64,000 nt of DNA from Dermanyssus gallinae (GCA_003439945.1 QVRM01002200.1:186001-250000), one strand, 5' to 3'. Positions 45,961-56,327 are shown, counted from the stretch's first letter. Numbers and translations are program-made. Notes: generated by a model from the letters alone, not told the origin.

Positions 45961-46954
45961 TCATTCAGGTAAAACTGTAGATGTAGTTTTGATATACATA
46001 TATAGTAAACTAAATGTAAAACTATTTACTCTGAGTCGCTTGTTTCTTCGTTCTTCAGCTGTAAGAGAAGATGTCGTTAAAAAAACAGCGGTCCGGCTTG
46101 CATTTCGAAGCGCTAATGGCAGCTCGTTCCATATCGTGGACAGCATGTAGGCCAGGAAGTGCCAAAGAAGAGTGAGTCTGAACCCTGGCACCCTAAGTTG
46201 GTCCCTGTAGCGCTGCGACCGTACGGGAGTAAGTACAAAGTCAGATGCACAATCTGGAGGGATTCCATTGTTTTGCACCTTATAGGCTAGCACGGCTAAC
46301 TTTAAACGTGTCAGCTGATCGAGCTTGAGAAGCCCGAACCTGGTGTACCATGGAGTCACACTCGCGCGAAAAGGAAGACCTACTATGGCTTTAACCACGT
46401 CAGTCTGAACGACCCTTAGCATGTCTAGCGTTGTGGAATACGTGGCGCCCCGCATAGTGATTCCGTAAGTTAGAATTAGCTCCATAAGAGCTGTGTAGAC
46501 ACGTGCCAGAAGATCCCGCGAAGCCTTAGCTCTCTTCAAACGCACGAGTGAGGCCACCACGGCGTAGCAGACCCTGACACTTGACCTCACTTGATTGTCC
46601 CATTTCAAATGCTCGTGTAGCACATTGCCAAGACATTTTGCCTCTGAGCTGAGAGAGATAGCAGAGCCGCCTGTTCGGAGGGAGATAGTACCAGTTCTGA
46701 ACTTCTGTCTCGATGCCCGTTGTGGGGTGGGGTAAAGAACGAGTGTCGTCTTTGTCGGGTTAATGACAAGACCAAATATTTGAAATATATTGAATGATAG
46801 ACATGGCCTTCTCAATACCGGTTTCAACGTGCTGAAGATTATACTTTTTATTGGACAATTGGGAGGGTGAGACACGGAATAAAAGAGTGGTGTCGTCTGC
46901 ATAAACAATTGAGCAGCAATCTATGTACCTGCGGGGCATCGAGCCGCAGAACAA
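45961..46954 (-). pseudogene. J element RT: YADD to C-terminus
   Basis: CSIVYADDTTLLFRVSPSQL begins the piece in one frame (46954-46770); the rest, FGLVINPTKTTLVLYPTP through IWNELPLAL, is open for about 270 codons in another. The 3' end seems cut by the junction with F8. Confidence 0.7.
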
Positions 46955-46970
46955 AATTAATGTGTATGTA

Positions 46971-48248
46971 GGTAAGTCAAAAAGTTTGTCGGCTTTTTTA
47001 CCCGATTTTAAAGAGCCTTATTTATGCAGACAACAGTATTTTTATTCAATGATATATTGACCGTTTTGTTCGATAGCCTTCGCCCATCGCCTCGGTAGAT
47101 CCATGATTCCTTTCTCCCAGAACGTCTTGTCCTTCTCGTCGAAATACTGAGTGAGGTGATTTTTTATAGCCTCCAAAGATTCAAATGTTGTGCCATCAAG
47201 GGAGTTCTGGAGAGACCTGAACAAGTGATAATCAGATGGTGCGAGGTCGGGACTATGAGCTGGGTGCGGCAGCACATCCCAGTCAAACTCCGCCATTTTT
47301 TGCCGGGTGGCCAAACTTTTGTGTGGTGTCGCCTTATCATGATGAAAAGTGACGCCCCACCTGTTTGACAATTCCGGACGCTTCGTTGCTACTGCAGCCT
47401 TCAAATCTTCGAGTTGTCTGCAGTAGACGACGGAGTTGATCGTCTGACCCATTGGAAGCAGCTCAAAATACACGACGCCCTTACAGTCCCACCAGCAGCA
47501 CAGCATAACCTTCTTCTGATGAATTTCGGGTTTAGGGATAGCTGCGGCCTGAGAACCTCTGGGGACCCAACTTCTTTTCTGTGTTACGTTTCTGTAGAGT
47601 ATCCATGTTTCATCGCCGGTTATCAATCTCCTCAGAAATGGCTCATTCGAGTTCTTCCGGAGGAGTGCGTGACAGGTGTCGACTCGCCCTTCAAGCTGCC
47701 TATCATTGAGGTCGTGTGGTAGCCAGATATTCCGCTTGCACGAGAAACCTGCATCATGGAGGCGATTCCAAACGGTTCCGTGGGAGACTCCCGTTACATC
47801 TTCAATTTCTTTTATGGTCAAACCTGGGTACGAAGTAACCAGGCATATGACTTCGTCGGTCTCCACAACATTGGGTCGTCCTGACCTCGGTTCATCTTCG
47901 AGATTGAAGTTTCCAGCTTTGAAACGGGCGAATCGCTTTTCGACTGTGGATTTGTGTACTGCGTTTTCGCCGTAGACTGCACATATCCTCCGGGTTGTTT
48001 GCGCTGCACTTATGCCTTCACGGTAGGAGAACAACATAATGTGTCGAACATGCGTATTTTTGTCCTCCATTGCAAACAGCTGCCAATTCCGCAAACGAAA
48101 CGGTAAAGTTGAAACCGGTATACCGTCGCGCCGCCACGGGTCTGCTCCTGAATGTAAACACCCAGCCGCACTTTCAGACGGCCCTGCTGCAGAGCGCGGG
48201 AATTCCAAAAATGTGGTCCCAGAATGCCGACGAAATGTTTGACTTACC
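46971..48248 (-). mobile_element. Mariner DNA transposon, complete
   Basis: 1278 bp, flanked by TA at 46969-46970 and 48249-48250. The ends are inverted repeats of about 28 bp: GGTAAGTCAAAAAGTTTGTC on the left and, reverse complemented, GGTAAGTCAAACATTTCGTC on the right. Contains one intact transposase. Size, TA duplication and D,D34D transposase fit the mariner family. Inserted in the RT of element J. Confidence 0.95.
47042..48070 (-). CDS. Mariner transposase
   Basis: Cut-and-paste transposase of 342 aa from ATG 48068-48070 (MEDKNTHVRHIMLFSYREG), chosen because upstream codons are in the terminal region and mariner proteins are usually about 340-350 aa. The N-terminal paired-type HTH (QTTRRICAVYGENAVHKSTV) is followed by a second HTH and the LPHDLND linker (WVPHEL equivalent). 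Catalytic residues: TGDETW, HHDKATPH and HSPDLAPSDYH, with 34 residues between the second and third Asp. The usual HDNARPH motif is altered to HDKATPH. No stop or frameshift. Possibly active. Confidence 0.92.
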   Translation of the reverse strand: MEDKNTHVRHIMLFSYREGISAAQTTRRICAVYGENAVHKSTVEKRFARFKAGNFNLEDEPRSGRPNVVETDEVICLVTSYPGLTIKEIEDVTGVSHGTVWNRLHDAGFSCKRNIWLPHDLNDRQLEGRVDTCHALLRKNSNEPFLRRLITGDETWILYRNVTQKRSWVPRGSQAAAIPKPEIHQKKVMLCCWWDCKGVVYFELLPMGQTINSVVYCRQLEDLKAAVATKRPELSNRWGVTFHHDKATPHKSLATRQKMAEFDWDVLPHPAHSPDLAPSDYHLFRSLQNSLDGTTFESLEAIKNHLTQYFDEKDKTFWEKGIMDLPRRWAKAIEQNGQYIIE

Positions 48249-48805
48249 TAATAGGTGATGAAGATAAAAGGTCCAAAAACCGACCCTTCGGGCGTACCAG
48301 TGAATACAATTCTTGTCGCAGACCTTAGAGCTCCCATCGCCACAAATTGCCTCCGTTCACTAAGATAGATTTAAACCAAGATGTTACTGCTGGTGCTCAG
48401 CCCAGTTGCTCGAGCATCTTAAGAAACCTAGAGTGGTCGAGGCAGTCGAACGCTTTGGTTATGTCAAGAAATGCACCACATCTTAATAGCAATAAAAAAA
48501 TGCGTTGCGCTCGGAGCTTCATAGGTGTGAGAGAAAATTGCCAATCGGCCTTTGAGGGTGAGCAAGGATGTAGTTTTTGTACCGATAGATGAGAAAAAAT
48601 CATTCAGTGCATCCACTATCTCCTGGACCTCCTCCAGTTCCCTGTCTTCGACTAGTAATCGACTTGACACCGCTCCAGACTTTTTGCCACGGCCGCAGAC
48701 TTCATTACGGAAACTCCAGAGCTTGGCAGGGCGGTTACGTACAGCGGCAAACTGCTCTTTGTGGTAGGTATCCTTAGCCACTTTCAGTTCTACCTTGTAC
48801 AACAC

Positions 48806-49132
48806 ATTGATTTAAGAAAATTTGTGATCTAACGCAAAAGCGTAGCAAAGTCCTATGTTCAGCCCATTTATTGCCTGTTATGTAACAGAACATAAAGGGC
48901 TTGCTCAGCGACCTTAAGATGTATTGCAATTCCGGTGCCAATTACATGATAATACTATCGAAGTCCCAAACCACCTATAATTATCTGTGAAGAAGAGGCC
49001 ACGAGTAAACTTTTTTGAAGTAATGCAAACAAAGCAAGGTCAAAGGCATGGTTCCGCTTTTTTTTTAAAGAAAAGCAAATCGTCGCAATTACACGAACGG
49101 TCTACGACTCAAAGTCAAAGCCAGCACAAAAA

Positions 49133-49135
<3 letters not shown>
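48806..49135. other. Short stretch without a recognised gene
   Basis: Ends at a (TA)n tract (49136-49190). Nothing else seen. Confidence 0.3.

Positions 49136-49190
<55 letters not shown>
49136..49190. repeat. (TA)n microsatellite
   Basis: About 55 bases of alternating TA. Confidence 0.95.
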
Positions 49191-49191
<1 letters not shown>

Positions 49192-49280
49192 TTTTTTTAT
49201 TACCATGCTTGCTGGGTAAGTGTGTTTATGTTCTATCAGAATGTTTCGGCACAACCATAAGTCTAGCGTTTTGCCCGTGG

Positions 49281-49995
49281 AATTTTTTTCTGGGAGGTTT
49301 CGAGAATGCATAATGCACATGCGCCACTAGAGGTCTGCGTGATTAGTGGGAGACTCGCAAACCCACTAAACCCGGCTTCCTCCCCCCCCCCCCCCAGGCT
49401 CGGGGTTACCTTAGCATTACTTCGGAGCCGTGGGAGAGGCGTCTCTGCCGTTCTCCTTCAATCAGCTCTATCAATGACTATCATCCATCATGTCTACCTG
49501 CGGTTGGATAGGGGAATGCCATTTTGTAATCCGACCTGTGAGGGTGTCTCGATCCATGAGGGCCTGGCTGCTCTCTATCCCCTCCGCTTCCTCGGCTCCT
49601 CGCGTCGATCACTCTTCTGAGAGACCCGCTCAAACCTCTCCCGCCTGACCGTTTCTTTGGCTGCCTTGAGTATCAAAACGGCGTCGAACAAGTTCGTCGC
49701 CTCCCTCCATGCCTCCGCCGAAGTCATCATATGGGCGACCACCTCCTTCATGGGTCGGTCTCTCACAGCGGTTGGTGCTGCGTCCCGTGCTTCCCTGAGA
49801 GTATCACACTGCAAACCAGTTTGCTCCACGTTGTCCGTCCCAGAGTCGCACAGTACGCAGATATCGCTGATGGCCGTCTTGATCCTTGACATGTAGCTCT
49901 GGAACTGGCCGTGTCCGGTAAAACCTGAGCCGTCCAGTAGGAAAGTTGTGCCCGTGTCGGCGGTCATTGAACACTGGACGTGCCTACACACGGTA
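49281..49995 (-). mobile_element. R1-like copy C, 3' portion
   Basis: The minus strand encodes [48 protein letters not shown] and ends in the R1 3' UTR with a 14-base C/G run at 49382-49395, then GCATTATGCATTCTCGAAAC and a short A tail. Highly similar to copies A and D. 5' truncated; no RT domain. Confidence 0.75.
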
Positions 49996-50099
49996 TACAG
50001 GGGAGTCAGTTATACCACTGCGGTGTAGGCACTGCTAAAAACAGCCACCATGGCCTGCTAACAGTTGCGCGAGTGGGTAGGTAAGCAAACCGTGTTTGC

Positions 50100-51110
50100 G
50101 CCGCGCTTCTTGTTTTCTAATTATGTAACTAATCGCCCGTTGATAATGTGCCAACTGCCTTGGATAGGCAGGACAGCATGCTTATAGGACGATATGCTAA
50201 GGAGTCTCCTTGTGGCTTGCCGGGTTTTGGAATAAGGGTTAAACGTGCCGCTTCCTAAGGCCTAGGATAATCTCCGTTTGTGAGAATTGTGTCCATCTTG
50301 CGTTTGAACACCTTTGGATGGTTCTTTAGGAGTAAGCGTATTGCTTGAGGGGGGCAGCATTTGAGCCCGGTGCTTTTCTTGGCCGTATGCGTTCAGCCAC
50401 GATTCTCATCTCTTGCATTGAGATTGGCTCGAAGGTAAGGTCTGAAGTATCTTCAAAGAATACTGGCTCCGACGGGGGCCTTTGTGAGACAAGCGTATTT
50501 ATAGTAGGTCGCGCCACTTCTACCGGAAAAGGCGCTTTGCGTGGCGCATATTGTTGCCTTTCCTTCGCCCCCGGGTTTTCTTTTTATTACCTCCGCACAT
50601 AAAGAGTTCCAGTGATCTTTTTTAATGGCCTTATACAGAGCTTTTCGTGCTTCTTTGTATTCTTCCTATAGGGCTACGAGCTTCCACGAAGAGTACATTG
50701 AGTGCGTCTGTCGACTGTGCTCTCAGGCGTGTACGAAGTTTCATGCATCTGCCTGCCTGGCCCTTGCGAAGAGATCACTGCACTGCCTCTCTCGTATAAC
50801 ATGCCGCGAGGAGCTGAGTGTATAATTGTATAATATGTATAATTGTTCATGTTATATGCATACTCAATATGAGTGAAATAAATACGATGATGATGTATTC
50901 TTCCTATAAATAGGAGAGTTATAGTCGGTGCTTTACTTTGCAGCGCGTGCATACTCGTCGTTGGCAGTGGCAGGCCTCTCCCTTTTTGGCAATCTGATTA
51001 TTCCACCAGTAGCACGGTAGACAATTGGCTGTCTTAGGATGTGGGCGGGAACTAGACCTTCGGCAGGCTTCCTCTAGTAGTGCCTATATTTCCTCTGCCG
51101 AGCATTCGGT
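50100..51110 (-). mobile_element. R1-related element L, fragment, split by F6
   Basis: Minus strand: CYWWNNQIAKKGEACHCQRR (near 51010), then, after removing the 50671-50893 insertion, EEYKEARKALYKAIKKDHW, then FEPISMQEMRIVAERIRPRK and NHPKVFKRKMDTILTNGDYP. This is the endonuclease-RT linker and RT fingers of an R1-like ORF2. The RT core is missing. It may or may not be the same insertion as copy C. Confidence 0.55.
50671..50893 (+). mobile_element. F-family fragment F6 with target-site duplication
   Basis: A 223-bp 5'-truncated insertion carrying the Cys/His tail (SFHEEYIECVCRLCSQACTK, FHASAC) and a 3' end with AATAAA and (GAT)n. It is flanked by identical 15-bp repeats TGTATTCTTCCTATA at 50656-50670 and 50894-50908. 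The disrupted target is element L. Confidence 0.85.
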
Positions 51111-51149
51111 GAGTTAAGGTACCTTATTTTTTAATGCTCTACGAGTGCT

Positions 51150-51821
51150 TCTCTGAATTGTGAGGGACTTAAGGAGGCAATGGAACTTGCACGTGATGAC
51201 ATGTTTAAGTTGGTTGACATTGTACTTTTCACGGAGACATTTCTACGGGACGAACTGCATATCAATGATATGCGGGGCTTTCACCAGCTGGCTGTCTTAC
51301 TTGCGGGAGGTCGGGGAAGACCTGTGGGTGGGTTATCAATCTACCTACATAAACGCTTACCACCGATGCAATGAGTCAGGAAAGATGAATACTGCGTGGT
51401 GCTCTCCTCTGGGAGGGTAAACGTCGCTGTATTCTATTTCCCACCCACATTCGATTCTGCGGAGGTTGCTGGAACGGTAAGCTTTGGACTTTCAGAGTTA
51501 AACCTGACCATGCCAACTATCGTCGGCGGTGACTTCAATGTCAGAATTGATTGTGGGGCCAACGATGATAAAGGCGAGGTGCTGCTTCAGGTGAAGGAAA
51601 ATATGGGTCTAAGATGTGCAAATGCGCGCGAAGACTATACATATTTAAATCACAATGGAAGCAGCACAATCAACCTGTTGTTTCACAACCTTGTCAGCCG
51701 TAAAATTAAAAGCTTCGATGTTCTTGATGAAGCGGCCCGAAAACACCAACCAGTGTTGGCCGTTGTCGATGTTCCCGGTATTTGGCGAGACCGACATAAT
51801 CCGTCGCGCTGGTCTGCAACC
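51150..51821 (+). pseudogene. F7 APE-type endonuclease
   Basis: Blocks NCEGLKEAMELARDDM, DIVLFTETFLRDEL, PVGGLSIYLHKRL, VAVFYFPPTFDSAE, VGGDFNVRID (51523-51552) and DYTYLNHNGSSTINLLF show an apurinic-type endonuclease. A frame change lies near 51375. It would nick target DNA for target-primed reverse transcription. The domain is cut off by the inverted RT segment. Confidence 0.7.
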
Positions 51822-52555
51822 CTATCATAGAGGCAATGCGCTTGATGTCACCTAGGCTGCGATGAGCGACCACGATATTATCTGCATATATCACCAGCAC
51901 GGCTTTTTGGTACTCCTGTCGGACGTAACCGACGAGGTCAGCAAGGAGAAGTGTAAACGAGACGCAGCTCAGCGGGTCTCCTTGCGGAGTTCTCACATTT
52001 TGCTTAATCTCCAATCTGCCCTGCTCACTGTCTACCAACAAGGTGTCCGCCTCAAAGAAACTTGCTATTACACGCAGGAGAGAGTCACCCACTCCTGCTT
52101 GTTGGAATGCTTTAACCAGCAGATAGCGAGGGGCCTTGTCAAAGGCCTTAATGCAGTCAATAAAGACTGCATACAGATGACCTCTAGGTTGTGCCACAGC
52201 TTGCTCAATTTCGGACTGGAAAACCTGGACTGCATCACGGGTGCCTCGGCCTTTCCTAAAGCTGAGTTGCTCCGATGGAAGTGCCTCCTCAGCCACGTGC
52301 TAAATCCGCCGAATAACCAACTTACCGAAAATCTTCTTTAATGTGCGTTCTGACGCCACTCCACGGTAGAGACCATACCTACCCTTGAACAGAACAGAAA
52401 GCCTGGCGACATGCCAGACTTTAGGTATCCGCCCCCTCTGTATAATTTCATTAAACAAATCAATGCTCATAGCAGACCTGATCGGGCCCTGAGCTCTTTC
52501 TCTTCGGAATTGACCTGGTACACCTCCTCCATCCCGAAGGGCAGATTCATGTTGT
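51822..52555 (-). repeat. Inverted copy of the F7 RT segment (left arm)
   Basis: Reverse complement of 53986-54766 with few substitutions. The left arm lacks two segments present in the right arm: about 21 bp near 54165 and about 26 bp near 54555. Encodes on the minus strand ALPSEQLSFRKGRGTRDAVQ, FIDCIKAFDKAP, QGDPLSCVSF and VIYADNIVVAHRS. Placed between endonuclease and linker of the same element. Confidence 0.85.
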
Positions 52556-52568
52556 CAAGATAGATTTA

Positions 52569-52788
52569 TCTATCTCTTTTGGACAGAGCGGTGGGCGGTC
52601 TTGAGGTAAGCCCTGACATCGACACCACCAGTGACCAGCTGGAGAGGACGATGAGAAGTGCAGTGAAGTGAAAAAGGATCTATCTCTTTTGGACACAGCG
52701 GTGGGCGGTCTTGAGGTAAGCCCTCACATCGACACCACCTGTGACCAGCTGGAACGGACGATGAGAAGTGCAGTAAAGTGAAAAAGGT
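52569..52788 (+). repeat. 110-bp tandem duplication in the F7 linker
   Basis: Units 52569-52678 and 52679-52788 begin ATCTATCTCTTTTGGACA and differ at a few positions (ACAGAGC/ACACAGC, CTGGAGAGG/CTGGAACGG). Translated they give LLDTAVGGLEVSP...DQLERTMRSAVK twice. The period is exactly 110 bp, so the reading frame shifts between copies. Confidence 0.85.
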
Positions 52789-53083
52789 TATGGCAAAAGA
52801 GATCACGTCCGTGGTACTCTCGAGCCTGCTACCTCGCCCACGGTGAAGTGCTCGGACTCCTGCGCCAAGCAAGAGCCAGAGCACCATCATCACTGCAAGC
52901 CAGGCGAGACTAATTTGAGCGTAGGAAGGCCTATATAAGACTCAGCTATAATCATAAAAGGGAACACGCGAGGCGGGAGGAACTACGGCTACTCGAAAGA
53001 GCAGAACGAGAGCCCTCAGCTTACATCGTGCGACCGCGTAGGGCGGTGAATCCGCTTAGTGACGGACAGGTAAAGAGCCACCT

Positions 53084-53896
53084 CTCACCAGGGCCAGGGG
53101 TGCCACCATATCGGCCTGGCATGAGGAATGGGCGCAGGTAAGACCCGGTGTGACCACAGGGAGCTGGACCAAGAGTCTGATACCGGACCTCAGGGTATGG
53201 TATGACCGCCGACACGGGGAGCTTTCCTACTGGACGACTCAGGTTCTGACCGGACACGGCTAGTTCCAGAGCTACCTTTCAAGGATCAAGAAGGCCATCA
53301 GCGATATCTGCGTACTGTGCGACTCTGGAGAAACGGACAACGTAGAGCATACTGTTCTGCGGTGTGATGCTCTCAGGGAAGCACGGGACGCAGCACCAAC
53401 CGCTGTGAGAGGCCGACCCATCAAGGAGGTGGTCTCCCATATGATGACCTCGGCGGAGGCATGGAGGGAGGCGACGAACTTGTTCGACGCTGTTTTGACA
53501 CTCAAGACAGCCAAGGAAACGGCCAGGCGGGAGAGGTTTGAGCGGGTCTCTCGGGAAAGTGGTCGAGACGAGGAGCCGAGGGAGGGGGGAGGGGGTGGGG
53601 AGCAGCCAGGCCCTCATGGTCTCGACGCACCCTCACAGGACGGATTACAAAATGGCATCCCCCTATCCAACCGCAGGTAGACATGCGGGATGATAGTCAG
53701 GGATAGAGCTGATTGAAGGAGAACGGCAGAGACGCCTCTCCCACGGCTTCGATGTAATGCCAAAGTAATACCGAGCCTGGGGGGGTGGGGAGGAATCCGG
53801 GTTTAGTGGGTTTGCGAGTCTCACACTAGTCACGCAGGCTGCTAGTGGCGCATGTGCATCATGCATTCCCGAAACCTCCCAGAACAAAAAAAAAAA
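53084..53896 (+). mobile_element. R1-like copy D, 5' truncated, with target-site duplication
   Basis: 813 bp of the R1 3' part ending in a 12-base A-rich tail. The 15-bp sequence GGTAAAGAGCCACCT flanks it at 53069-53083 and 53897-53911. It contains the R1 C-terminal frame (53405-53680: [20 protein letters not shown] and [20 protein letters not shown]) and the R1 3' UTR. Inserted in the F7 linker, so it is younger than F7. Confidence 0.9.
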
Positions 53897-53911
53897 GGTA
53901 AAGAGCCACCT

Positions 53912-55580
53912 AACTAATCTCTTATTCAATCGTGACGTTGCGGCTATATCTCCAATCGTACAGCATCCGCTTACATTGGAGCAGCACAACATGAATCTGC
54001 CCTTCGGGATGGAGGAGGTGTACCAGGTCAATTCCGAAGAGAAAGAGCTCAGGGCCCGATCAGGTCTGCTATGAGCATTGATTTGTTTAATGAAATTATA
54101 CAGAGGGGGCGGATACCTAAAGTCCGGCATGTCGCCAGGCTTTCTGTTCTGTTCAAGGGTAGGCATGGTGATGACAAACAAGATCTTAATCTCTACCGTG
54201 GAGTGGCGTCTGAACGCACATTGAAGAAGATTTTCGGTAAGTTGGTTATTCGGCGGATTTAGCACGTGGCTGAGGAGGCACTTCCATCGGAGCAATTCAG
54301 CTTTAGGAAAGGCCGAGGCACCCGTGATGCAGTCCAGGTTTTCCAGTCCGAAATTGAGCGAGCTGTGGCACAACCTAGAGGTCATCTGTATGCAGTCTTT
54401 ATTGACTGCATTAAGGCCTTTGACAAGGCCCCTCGCTGTCTGCTGGTTAAAGCATTCCAACAAGCAGGAGTGGGTGACTCTCTCCTGAGTGTAATAGCAA
54501 GTTTCTTTGAGGCGGACACCTTTTTGGTAGACGGTGAGCAGGGTAGATTGGAGATTGCTTAGATTGCTAGAGATTGGAGATTAAGCAAAATGTGGGAACT
54601 CCGCAAGGAGACCCGCTGAGCTGCGTCTCGTTTACACTTCTCCTTGCTGACCTCGTCGGTTACGTCCGACAGGAGTACCAAAAAGCCGTGCTGGTGATAT
54701 ATGCAGATGATATCGTGGTCGCTCATCGCGGCCTAGGTGACATCAAGCGCATTGCCTCTATGATAGAGGCGTTCCTTGTCTCGAAGGGACGTGAGATAAA
54801 CACCAGAAAGACCAAAGCCATGAAATTCAGATGTCGAGGTCGATTGGCTGCCAGAGACGTTATTCGTTGCTGTGGCCAATCATTGGAGTTTGTTAACTCT
54901 TTCCAGTATCTTGGCCTTCGGGTTCATTATACAGGAACGACGTTCACAGCGCATATAAACGAAACGGTACGGAAGACACTTGTCCCTCTTTACGCGGAAC
55001 TAGGCAATGTCCGAAGACTGTTCGTCTTCACAGCAGTGAGGCCTTTTATGCTTAAAATTGTTCCGGGGCTGATGTATGGTCTTGACTGGGTATAGAACCA
55101 CCTCAAGCTGGCGAACTTTAACCAGCTTGAAAATGTGTTTTCATTATATATGAAGCGAGTCCTATCCAAGCAAGGAGACGCTTTATGTATCTCATGTCAG
55201 GCTGTCCACCGGCTGTTGAAACAATCCGACTAAGGCTGATGATGCCGCGTACAGTACCTTACGAATGTTTTATTTCGGAGTGGGAAGCTAAAGTCGAACA
55301 GGCCAGACGGGAGGTCGGTGGTTTGAACGTTTTCAATACCTTGCACCTTTGGTCTGGTTCTGCATGTGACAATCGCCACGTATACACCAGGTACATAGTG
55401 CATGGTTATCACTACCTGGTATGTTCAAACGCAACGTTTCACGAGGAGTACGAGTTGTGCACCTGCCGGTTCTGCCTGCAGAGGTGCGCCAAATACCATG
55501 CAGTGGAGTGCACAGTGCTGGACCGAAAATCGTTGCATTACTTCTTTCGTCGGAAGCGTGAACAAGATAGAGCTTCATGA
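53912..55580 (+). pseudogene. F7 reverse transcriptase and Cys/His tail
   Basis: Linker end [110 protein letters not shown] (54695-54735), [28 protein letters not shown]. The tail 55185-55580 is open: [56 protein letters not shown]. Interruptions: a stop near 54259, a 26-bp duplication near 54550, stop near 55093 and a shift near 55180. Inactive but recent. Confidence 0.8.
53986..54766 (+). repeat. Right arm of the F7 inverted duplication
   Basis: Normal-orientation RT segment whose reverse complement is at 51822-52555. The arms are separated by 1430 bp that contain the linker, the tandem duplication and R1 copy D. Confidence 0.85.
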
Positions 55581-55892
55581 AGATACATTTAAAATGTATG
55601 TTATACTCAATTCAAGTAAAATAAACATAATTGTTTAATGCTTTCTGTAGGCGGGTATAATTTAGCCTGGGAAAGCGATGCCGTTGGGTAGGGCGAATAG
55701 TCTGGGAGGACGCTATTATAGATTGACGGAGAAAATGAGAGATGATCGGATAGGGTTTCTGCTTCCCCGTGGATCCTCTAGACAGTTATTTAATCAAATA
55801 GCCCCTCAAATGTCAAATCTAATGCTGTATTTGTCTGCCATTATCGAAGGTATATCCTGGAGGGTTCATGAGTTGTAGGTGACCCAGAGTTA

Positions 55893-55990
55893 GTGGCGGC
55901 GTGGTCTAGGGGACTAGTGCGCTAGTCATGGTTGTCATCTACCGGGGTGTCGTCGGTTCAATACCTGTTGTAAATCGAATTTTCTTTGAG
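55893..55990 (+). mobile_element. tRNA-headed SINE of a second family, S3
   Basis: GGCGGCGTGGTCTAGGGGAC (A-box-like TGGTCTAGGGG) followed by GTCGGTTCAATACC (B-box GGTTCAATACC) about 50 bases on. The arms do not give a clean cloverleaf. The sequence following, to about 56110, is probably its body. Its body does not match S1/S2. Confidence 0.5.
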
Positions 55991-56327
55991 CGATGCTCAT
56001 TAAGAATAGATGATAAGCCATACCACTGAGAGTCAGCGGCCATGCTGCCCCAAGGACTATTGGGGAAACCTTAGATATCTTAACATCTCCGGCCCTCGGT
56101 GCATTGAATATAACCCTTAAGTCAAGTTACAAGCCAGTAGGGGACAGAGGATGGTCTAAGAACAACCTACTTAAAACATGTTTTTAATTCTAGGTGAGCC
56201 CTAGTTGCCTATTCTAAACGGATCTCTGCTTTTCTTGATGAGCACATATTTTCCCACAGACTGTGGGCCGCATTAAAGTTCTTTCCCACAATCGCTTTAT
56301 GATGACCGCGAGTGCTCTGCTGAGGTC

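Larger units (their letters stand above)
45961..48805 (-). mobile_element. CR1/L2-like retrotransposon J, split by a mariner
   Basis: Minus-strand order: linker EQFAAVRNRPAKLWSFRNEV and ALNDFFSSIGTKT (48805-48480); RT LDITKAFDCLDHSRFLKML (48470-48400); PEGSVFGPFIF (48290); mariner; SIVYADDTTLLF (46910-46880); FGLVINPTKTT; KCLGNVLHEHLKWDNQV; and a C-terminal IWNELPLALRNAS typical of CR1/L2/Jockey ends. RT fingers are deleted near 48470 and one frameshift lies near 46770. No APE endonuclease visible. Confidence 0.75.
51130..55645 (+). mobile_element. F-family copy F7: endonuclease, linker, RT and tail, rearranged
   Basis: The longest F copy. Order: endonuclease (51150-51821), an inverted copy of its RT (51822-52555), the linker (52556-53068), R1 copy D insertion (53084-53896), then RT in normal orientation (53912-55180) and the tail (55185-55580). 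The 3' end near 55645 has AAAATAAACATAATTG. It lies upstream of the known protease exons. It shows full F architecture: APE endonuclease, linker, RT, Cys/His tail. Confidence 0.8.

Noticed and set aside
51822..52555. Twin priming as origin of the F7 inverted segment
   Set aside because: Twin priming inverts but does not duplicate; here both orientations of the same RT segment are present.
55893..55966. Possible tRNA gene (A and B boxes present)
   Set aside because: No clean acceptor stem or anticodon arm could be drawn; the context and similar heads elsewhere fit a tRNA-derived SINE.
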